In this document: positions 40,498 through 44,557 of the stretch, piece after piece | Numbering within the stretch: position 1 is the stretch's first letter | Layout of the letters: each line of letters starts with the position of its first letter | Source of the DNA: a virus | Strand: one strand, 5' to 3' | DNA: 44,557 bases | IMG/VR virus record: IMGVR_UViG_3300037264_003055 | Coordinates: 1 to 44,557 of that record | Translations under genes and position numbers: made by a program | Notes under the pieces: model-generated | Databases searched by the model: none | Told to the model about the DNA's origin: nothing | Seen by the model: only the letters and a program-made list of their open reading frames with translations

Positions 40498-40734
40498 CTA
40501 CCCCAAGAAAACTTGACCCATTTCCAAAGCCGTCAGCAGGGCCGTCACCCCTTGAATCGTGCAACCGAGCCCCCCGACGACGATCACGACGACGGCGGCC
40601 ATCCACCCGTCGCCGTAGCGGGAATAGTCGTCCTCTTCCAAGAGGAACTCGGCGACAAGGTATCCGGCGACCGCGAACAACACCCCGGCCATACCGCCCC
40701 AGATCACCATCGTCACGACGTAGTAGGTAAACAT
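40498..40734 (-). CDS. two-span membrane protein
   Basis: A 78-residue protein with two transmembrane helices (YYVVTMVIWGGMAGVLFAVA and WMAAVVVIVVGGLGCTIQGV) linked by an acidic loop (EEDDYSRYGD). AAAGGGAAG precedes ATG 40734. Small two-span early membrane proteins can serve superinfection exclusion; here that is speculation. Its promoter is inside the end of the next upstream gene. Confidence 0.6.
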   Translation of the reverse strand: MFTYYVVTMVIWGGMAGVLFAVAGYLVAEFLLEEDDYSRYGDGWMAAVVVIVVGGLGCTIQGVTALLTALEMGQVFLG

Positions 40735-40773
40735 TGCTTCCCTTTCATCAAGTTCGTGTTTCGTTCCCAACAC

Positions 40774-40953
40774 TCAAGGATAGGTCACGGTTTCCCTGTT
40801 GTCAAACATTTCCGAAGGAATTCCGCGAAAAAAGGCGGCCTTCTCAGCTTTCTCAAGACGTTGTTCAAGTTCCCGGATGTAGTCCTTTTGATCTTCCACC
40901 TGGGCACAGAGCCTATCTACCGCCAGTTCATCCGCTTTTTCGTTTTCCGTCAC
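40774..40953 (-). CDS. small coiled-coil protein
   Basis: A 59-residue protein read from GTG 40953 (VTENEKADELAVDRL), then a coiled coil (QVEDQKDYIRELEQRLEKAE). AAGGGGAACC lies upstream. Its last codons (ETVTYP) contain the spacer and -10 box of the next promoter, so coding and promoter sequence overlap. Confidence 0.5.
   Translation of the reverse strand: MTENEKADELAVDRLCAQVEDQKDYIRELEQRLEKAEKAAFFRGIPSEMFDNRETVTYP
40777..40805 (-). promoter_or_regulatory. early promoter, copy 2, inside a coding end
   Basis: On the minus strand TTGACA (40800-40805), 17 bases ACAGGGAAACCGTGACC, TATCCT (40777-40782), then the shared TGAGTGTTGGGAACGAAAC leader. The whole element except the leader is in the 3' end of the coiled-coil gene. 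Confidence 0.75.
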
Positions 40954-41026
40954 CTTGGTTCCCCTTTCCCACCGCCGCCCAGACCGGGCCAACGGGGCCG
41001 ATGAAACCCCGCCCGCCCGGTCGATG

Positions 41027-41179
41027 TCACCCCTCGCCGCCGTCATCTTGCCAGAGGGATTCCCACCCCTCATGGGCCTCTAGCGGGTCATCGACCTGGG
41101 TGACGTCGGCTTCGTTTTCGTAAACCGCACAAGCCCACGTCCCCAGCCCGTTCGTCATCAAGTCCACGTGGCCAAACAT
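41027..41179 (-). CDS. small acidic protein, 50 residues
   Basis: Starts MFGHVDLMTNGLGTWACAVY and ends WQDDGGEG. AAAGGGGAG precedes ATG 41179. It overlaps nothing and lies between the phosphoribosyltransferase and coiled-coil genes. Function unknown. Confidence 0.5.
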   Translation of the reverse strand: MFGHVDLMTNGLGTWACAVYENEADVTQVDDPLEAHEGWESLWQDDGGEG

Positions 41180-41199
41180 CGTTCGCTCCCCTTTCGTCA

Positions 41200-41661
41200 T
41201 CAAATCTTCCACCCCCACCGCCCCATTTTCCCTGAGATTGTTTCGGCGGAATGAAACACAACCTCCTCCGCGTTATGGCCCGAGCCCGAGTTGTGATAGA
41301 GGACAACCCCGATAAAGGTTTCGCTTCCGAATCCGACGCCCGCTGACGTGGAAATCCTCCTCCTGACTCGACGAAGGGTTTTCCCGGTCGCAATTAAGTC
41401 ATCCAAGAAAATCCATCTACCGGGGTTGGGGCCCTCTACCCAATACGAGGAATGAGTATTACGGCAACTGATGGTCCTCCGGACTACGACCAGCCGCTTA
41501 TCCATCCAAACTGACACCAAGGGGCCAACCAATAACCCCGATACCCCGGTGACGACGATGGTCTCAAACTCCAATCCCTGCAACGCCCGACTTACTTCGA
41601 CGGCTTTCCGTTCCAGCCCCCCGACTTGATCCAATAGCGGAGCCAGGTAGTCAACAGACAT
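41200..41661 (-). CDS. phosphoribosyltransferase-like protein
   Basis: A 153-residue protein with a type I PRTase core: VVTGVSGLLVGPLVSVWM (early strand and loop), then WIFLDDLIATGKTLRRV (87-100), the PRPP-binding DD-x-I-A-T-G-x-T loop. Substrate unknown; salvage of a base or NAD-related chemistry are options. GGGGGGAA precedes ATG 41661. The untranslated leader contains a remnant encoding SSSGWIDG, the N-terminus of the gene at 42457-42720. Confidence 0.7.
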   Translation of the reverse strand: MSVDYLAPLLDQVGGLERKAVEVSRALQGLEFETIVVTGVSGLLVGPLVSVWMDKRLVVVRRTISCRNTHSSYWVEGPNPGRWIFLDDLIATGKTLRRVRRRISTSAGVGFGSETFIGVVLYHNSGSGHNAEEVVFHSAETISGKMGRWGWKI

Positions 41662-41726
41662 AAGTTCCCCCCTATCGAACGCCCCGTCGATCCACCCGCT
41701 TGAGCTGGTTTCGTTCCCAACACTCA

Positions 41727-41755
41727 AACATAGGTCGCGGTTTCCCCGTTGTCAA
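41727..41755 (-). promoter_or_regulatory. early promoter, copy 3
   Basis: On the minus strand TTGACA (41750-41755), ACGGGGAAACCGCGACC, TATGTT (41727-41732), then the shared leader. Directly upstream is a remnant coding VFLEKVDE and a stop, matching the end of the gene at 42795-43013, so promoter and gene end were duplicated together. Confidence 0.82.
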
Positions 41756-41818
41756 GTTATTCGTCAACCTTTTCAAGGAACACCGCCCTGTTCATCGAAA
41801 GGAAACACGGTCCCCCAC

Positions 41819-42250
41819 TTAGTTGACGCTCGCCACCGGCTGAAAATGGGTGGCGGAACCCGGGCTCGATTCCCCATCCAACCCCATCCTTTCCGCCGCC
41901 TCAATTTCCGCCGTCATCGTCAGAAGAATCCCCGCTTGGATATGTTCCGGCTCGAAAAGGCTACGGAAAAGTTCCATATCCGACATTTCGCGTTCAACCC
42001 ATGCGGCGAACTGCCCCGCTTCCTCGGGGGTACACTGCCCCGAAGCGAGAACCCACCGCCCGGCAAACTGCCCGCCAACGACCCGGAAGAATGGAAACGG
42101 TATCCCAGCGTCCACCGCCCTCAAATAGAAAGCGTCGTCCCAATCCCGATAAAGCTCTTGCAAGACGGTTTCCATGAGCGGCCTTGAGGTGTCCAAACAC
42201 CGGAAAGCTCCGGCGACGGCCACGGCCACGTCTTTCAACTGGTTGCCCAC
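41819..42250 (-). CDS. hypothetical early protein, 143 residues
   Basis: Read from GTG 42250 with GGAGGGGG upstream: GNQLKDVAVAVAGAFRCLD, then helical segments (LMETVLQELYRDWDDAFYLR; AGQFAAWVEREMSDMELFRS). Ends ATHFQPVASVN. The longer frame to 42343 would run into the tRNA-like sequence and is not adopted. No family recognised. Confidence 0.55.
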   Translation of the reverse strand: MGNQLKDVAVAVAGAFRCLDTSRPLMETVLQELYRDWDDAFYLRAVDAGIPFPFFRVVGGQFAGRWVLASGQCTPEEAGQFAAWVEREMSDMELFRSLFEPEHIQAGILLTMTAEIEAAERMGLDGESSPGSATHFQPVASVN

Positions 42251-42308
42251 GATTTCCCCCTCCACCTTGGTGAACGTAACTTGGAAAGGAAACGACCCCT
42301 TCCGATAG

Positions 42309-42381
42309 AGTCCGCCCAGGGAGTCGAACCCCGGTTGACGCAAGACAACGTTGCCCGTCTTGCGTTAGATACCCGTCCGAC
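42309..42381 (-). other. degenerate tRNA-like sequence
   Basis: On the minus strand a T arm (CGGGG, loop TTCGACT, CCCTG) is followed by GGCGGAC and preceded by GTCGGAC (5 of 7 acceptor pairs). A D-arm-like ATCT-AACGCA-AGAC resembles the AACGGCA loops of the two real tRNAs. The anticodon arm is poor (GGCAA/TTGCG with no U33). Spacing from end to end is that of a tRNA (73 bases). Likely a decayed tRNA or tRNA mimic. Confidence 0.4.
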
Positions 42382-42413
42382 ATGTTTGCCGTCGTATCAC
42401 GGACATGTAACCC

Positions 42414-42436
42414 AGAGGGGGCAATCGGCCCCCTCT
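42414..42436 (-). terminator. perfect 9-bp GC-rich hairpin
   Basis: AGAGGGGGC and GCCCCCTCT around a 5-base loop, 20 bases after the stop of the gene ending at 42457. No T-run follows on the minus strand. A TTGACA-17-TAGAGG pattern overlaps the stop codon and the hairpin base, but the -10 is poor. Confidence 0.5.
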
Positions 42437-42456
42437 AGGTAGGCGGACATTGTGTG

Positions 42457-42720
42457 TCAACCCGCCACATTCTTGAGCCCATCGTGGGCAAGGTGTCCGG
42501 CGACCGCGAGCTCTTCGTGATACTGCCGACCGGGGCTATTACCCCAGTGGCCGAGATTGGCGAGCTCGTCGGTAACCACAATCCGGACAACCGCCGGCCC
42601 GTCCAGCCGTTCGTCCACGAATTCGTGCCCGCTTTTCGTCCGGATGATCGCCCCTTGACCGGCATCCGACTGGGTGAAGGCCACCCCGTCAATCCACCCG
42701 CTTGAACTGATCTTAAACAT
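42457..42720 (-). CDS. hypothetical early protein, 87 residues
   Basis: Starts MFKISSSGWIDGVAFTQSDA and has VVRIVVTDELANLGHWGNSP; mixed alpha/beta. AAAAGGGGGGAACC precedes ATG 42720. Its first residues are repeated as a remnant in the leader of the phosphoribosyltransferase gene. Function unknown. Confidence 0.55.
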   Translation of the reverse strand: MFKISSSGWIDGVAFTQSDAGQGAIIRTKSGHEFVDERLDGPAVVRIVVTDELANLGHWGNSPGRQYHEELAVAGHLAHDGLKNVAG

Positions 42721-42764
42721 GGTTCCCCCCTTTTCGTCAACACTTGTTTCGTTCCCAACACTCA

Positions 42765-42793
42765 ACTATAGGTCACGGTTTCCCCGTTGTCAA
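42765..42793 (-). promoter_or_regulatory. early promoter, copy 4
   Basis: On the minus strand TTGACA (42788-42793), ACGGGGAAACCGTGACC, TATAGT (42765-42770), then the shared leader. The stop codon of the upstream gene lies one base before the -35 box. Confidence 0.85.
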
Positions 42794-42794
42794 G

Positions 42795-43013
42795 TTATTC
42801 GTCAACTTTTTCAAGGAACATCGGGTAAAGTTCGGCGTAGAACTTGTTTGAGTCAAACCGAGGGTTTCCCTCTTCAAAAAATTCCTTCGCCGCCAGCGCG
42901 GCCCACACGGGAATTTCCGAGGAAACCAGCCCCGCTCTTACCGCCGGGATTTCCCCCCACCGCTTCCGTAAGACGGCCGCCAGCCGTCGGAAGTCCTTCT
43001 TACCCGCCTTCAT
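42795..43013 (-). CDS. hypothetical early protein, 72 residues
   Basis: Starts MKAGKKDFRRLAAVLRKRWG, helical and basic at first, then acidic, ending MFLEKVDE. ATG overlaps the upstream stop (ATGA). The last eight codons are duplicated at 41757-41780 beside promoter copy 3. Function unknown. Confidence 0.55.
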   Translation of the reverse strand: MKAGKKDFRRLAAVLRKRWGEIPAVRAGLVSSEIPVWAALAAKEFFEEGNPRFDSNKFYAELYPMFLEKVDE

Positions 43014-43261
43014 GCCGTCACCCCTTCATTTTGCCCTTGGGGGCCGGGCATATGCCAGCCGAACACCTTGCTACCGTGTTTGCCGTAGCGGACCCGGGCC
43101 ATCTTCACCCCCAGGGCTTCCAGGTCGGCCAAGTTGACGTAGCCCCCGAACATGCCACGGGCTAAATCCGTCCCCTTGAAGTCCTTCCCGGCCAAAAGGT
43201 CCAGCATCGCCGCCGCCTTGCTCTTGTAGGTCCGCCCGTAAGCGGGTTCAAGCGTCACCAT
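43010..43261 (-). CDS. hypothetical early protein, 83 residues
   Basis: Starts MVTLEPAYGRTYKSKAAAML; contains GKDFKGTDLARGMFGGYVNL and ends with polar residues. It looks like a small basic DNA-associated protein. AAAGGGGGAACC precedes ATG 43261; it overlaps both neighbours. No function recognised. Confidence 0.55.
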   Translation of the reverse strand: MVTLEPAYGRTYKSKAAAMLDLLAGKDFKGTDLARGMFGGYVNLADLEALGVKMARVRYGKHGSKVFGWHMPGPQGQNEGVTA

Positions 43262-43445
43262 CGGTTCCCCCTTTCATCGGGTACGAAACCCGGCCGGCCG
43301 TAATGAGGGCAGAGGCCGTCCTTCCGTACTTCCCTTGTAACTTCCACGCCAGCCCGGAGTTGACCAGTTCCTGGAAAAGCTCCACGGTTTCCTCTTCGTC
43401 GAGAGCTCCGTCTTCATACAGTAAAATTTTATTCAACGTCGTCAT
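43248..43445 (-). CDS. DUF7417-like small phage protein
   Basis: A 65-residue protein, MTTLNKILLYEDGALDEEET then VELFQELVNSGLAWKLQGKY and GRTASALITAGRVS. The L-F-Q-x-L-x-x-(S/T)-G-L-A-W-x-L-Q-G-x-Y-G-R block is a widespread small phage family (DUF7417) of unknown function. GGAGGA lies seven bases before ATG 43445. Confidence 0.65.
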   Translation of the reverse strand: MTTLNKILLYEDGALDEEETVELFQELVNSGLAWKLQGKYGRTASALITAGRVSYPMKGGTDGDA

Positions 43446-43495
43446 CGAACGTCCTCCGTTAAGGGAACCCACTGGGCGGCGGGTTCCCCAAGCGG

Positions 43496-43675
43496 TTACT
43501 TGACCGGTGGCAGGTTTTCAACCGCCTTGACCGCCGCCACAAAGGCCCGTTCCATCTTGTTGGCGATCTTTTCAACCGACGCAATCGGTAGGTCGGTGCC
43601 GCCACCGAGCAACTTCTCCACGTCCCCCCACAGTTGGGCCCCCATGACTTTCAAGGCACCATTTGGCGTCCTCAT
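43496..43675 (-). CDS. hypothetical early protein, 59 residues
   Basis: Starts MRTPNGALKVMGAQLWGDVE; helical, ending VKAVENLPPVK. AAAGGGGG precedes ATG 43675; promoter copy 5 lies 39 bases upstream. Function unknown. Confidence 0.5.
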   Translation of the reverse strand: MRTPNGALKVMGAQLWGDVEKLLGGGTDLPIASVEKIANKMERAFVAAVKAVENLPPVK

Positions 43676-43713
43676 GTTTTCCCCCTTTGAAGATGTTTCG
43701 TTCCCAACACTCA

Positions 43714-43742
43714 AACATAGGTCACAGTTTCATCGTTGTCAA
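43714..43742 (-). promoter_or_regulatory. early promoter, copy 5
   Basis: On the minus strand TTGACA (43737-43742), 17 bases ACGATGAAACTGTGACC, TATGTT (43714-43719), then the shared leader. The -35 box overlaps the final codons of the upstream gene. Confidence 0.82.
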
Positions 43743-44086
43743 CTAAATTCTGAAAAAAATCTCATTTCCCCGTTGACGACCGCTGCCACGGAGTCTTGAT
43801 TCAAAGTCTTCGCCAAGCTCACGGATTCCAGCCGGGCGAGCTCCCAAAGGGAAGATACAGCCCAGTCGGTATATGACCCGATGACTTTGATGTCGTCAAC
43901 CACCATGCGACCGTGGGCGTCTTGCCAGTATCCGACCGCGTTGACAACGGTTGCCCCACCAAATGCCGCGACCATCTTTCCGACGACCTTGTGGGCCGCT
44001 TGAAGCACTTCGCGCGGCGGGACTTCGCCCCTCGGAACGTTGCCCATCGGAACGTAGAGCTCAATTTTGTTTCCCAAGGCCTTCAT
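43739..44086 (-). CDS. hypothetical early protein, 115 residues
   Basis: Starts MKALGNKIELYVPMGNVPRG and contains FGGATVVNAVGYWQDAHGRM then VVDDIKVIGSYTDWAVSSLW. Looks like a small alpha/beta enzyme-like domain (G-G-x-T...G-x-W...G). AAAAGGGAAAC precedes ATG 44086. The family is probably shared with other phages; I do not name it. Confidence 0.6.
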   Translation of the reverse strand: MKALGNKIELYVPMGNVPRGEVPPREVLQAAHKVVGKMVAAFGGATVVNAVGYWQDAHGRMVVDDIKVIGSYTDWAVSSLWELARLESVSLAKTLNQDSVAAVVNGEMRFFSEFS

Positions 44087-44127
44087 AAGTTTCCCTTTTC
44101 GTTTAAGTGGTTCCCTTCCCTATTCAA

Positions 44128-44155
44128 AGCATAGGTCAGATTTCCCCGGAGTCAA
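44128..44155 (-). promoter_or_regulatory. early promoter, copy 6 (diverged)
   Basis: On the minus strand TTGACT (44150-44155), 16 bases, TATGCT (44128-44133), without the conserved GTTGGGAACG leader. It directly follows the terminator at 44166-44201. Confidence 0.6.
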
Positions 44156-44165
44156 ATAAAATTCC

Positions 44166-44201
44166 AAAAAAAATCCCCCTCGGTCGGTTGACCGAGGGGG
44201 A
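44166..44201 (-). terminator. strong intrinsic terminator
   Basis: A 12-bp perfect stem TCCCCCTCGGTC / GACCGAGGGGGA with loop GGTT (plus-strand order), followed on the minus strand by eight Ts. It ends the gene that stops at 44228. Confidence 0.9.
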
Positions 44202-44227
44202 ACCTGGAAATAGGCGACCGAGGTCGC

Positions 44228-44557
44228 CTAGCGAAGGGTGGCCCGAAGTCGGGGGACCATCGGCTTGTCGGGGTTGGCGGTCATCCGAAGTGTCCCATAT
44301 TGCCGCCGCTTGGTCCACGCTACGAAAGCCGGGTCCGTCCCCTTCACCCGATCCAACAGCCGGGAATAGCTCCCCCAGTCTGTAAGCTGGCCCCCACAGA
44401 GGACGTGTACAGCCGGCACATGGGTGACGGGCCTGGGTGTCCCCCGCAGGTATCCGTCAGACGACTGGATGACGTAAACCGGTCGGAGGGCCCGGAGGAC
44501 CGGGAGAACGTTTAGGGGCGGGCGGGGGGGGGGGGGGGGCGGGGGGGGGCCGCGGGC
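44228..44557 (-). CDS. hypothetical protein, 5' end beyond the window
   Basis: The frame is open from the right edge to the stop at 44228. Readable sequence includes VYVIQSSDGYLRG, AVHVLCGGQLTDWGSYSRLL and FVAWTKRRQYGTLRMTANPD. The last 40 bases of the window are suspect, so only about 95 codons are trustworthy. The strong terminator follows. No family recognised. Confidence 0.5.
   Translation of the reverse strand, partial: ARGPPPPPPPPRPPLNVLPVLRALRPVYVIQSSDGYLRGTPRPVTHVPAVHVLCGGQLTDWGSYSRLLDRVKGTDPAFVAWTKRRQYGTLRMTANPDKPMVPRLRATLR
44521..44557. other. G-homopolymer contig end, likely sequencing artefact
   Basis: Almost pure G with a few C. Unlike anything else in the window; typical of low-quality read ends. 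It should not be interpreted biologically. Confidence 0.7.

Noticed and set aside
42437-42465. TTGACA-17-TAGAGG as a seventh early promoter
   Set aside because: The -10 box is poor and buried in a perfect hairpin, and the shared leader is absent.
44521-44557. G-rich tract as a G-quadruplex or packaging end
   Set aside because: Almost uninterrupted G at a contig end is more likely an artefact of sequencing or assembly.

Overview
The window reads as one contiguous stretch of a double-stranded DNA tailed-phage genome (or a phage-derived contig). The left end cuts a gene 3' of the portal gene, and the right end runs into a G-homopolymer that looks like poor end sequence. Nearly all genes are tightly packed, with ATGA, TGATG and TAATG stop/start overlaps, on the minus strand. 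One short plus-strand island (37221-38947) is the exception. The head genes resemble Mu-like families (DUF935-type portal, I-like protease/scaffold, Gp36/DUF1320-like connector). Terminase, family A DNA polymerase, CHC2/TOPRIM primase and YqaJ exonuclease resemble those of environmental siphoviruses. No integrase or repressor is visible. Lipoprotein and Sec-type leaders suggest a diderm host. The GC-rich, collagen-rich, protease-carrying gene set would fit a planctomycete-type host, but that is a guess; the sequence does not name the host.

Layout in transcription order (right to left) on the minus strand. (1) 44557-39139: a battery of small early genes, several behind near-identical sigma70-type promoters (TTGACA, 17 bp, TATAGT-like) with a shared leader. 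(2) Plus-strand island 37221-38947: two paralogous zinc-ribbon genes with their own promoters, a coiled-coil gene, tRNA-Ile(UAU), tRNA-Thr(UGU) and a small gene. (3) 37232-33963: a zinc-ribbon gene, then an AT-richer sugar cassette (GNAT acetyltransferase, DegT-type aminotransferase, GT2 glycosyltransferase, beta-propeller glycosidase-like protein). (4) 33837-26979: lipoprotein, very large ParB/Srx-like virion candidate, protease/scaffold, collagen-tailed head decoration protein, major capsid protein, connector. (5) 26826-16195: tail and fibre genes, including two tandem tube-like paralogues, a probable -1 frameshifted chaperone pair, a collagen-like fibre and a glycine-rich tip protein. (6) 16104-13197: a promoter-led set of exported or membrane proteins including a papain-like cysteine peptidase and a trypsin-like serine protease, with no recognisable classical endolysin. 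(7) 13135-5068: recombination, replication and nucleotide-metabolism genes, with an internal terminator/promoter at 12169-12208. (8) 5240-1: packaging genes, with a glycosyltransferase between TerL and portal.

The most notable candidates are the export/protease module in the lysis position, the acquired sugar cassette, the -1 frameshift, the duplicated promoter-leader cassette of the early genes, the recurrent ACAAAAGGGG-type motif used as ribosome binding site and also arranged as long inverted repeats, and several very small membrane-peptide genes. Functional names rest on motif recognition by eye; no database search was possible.
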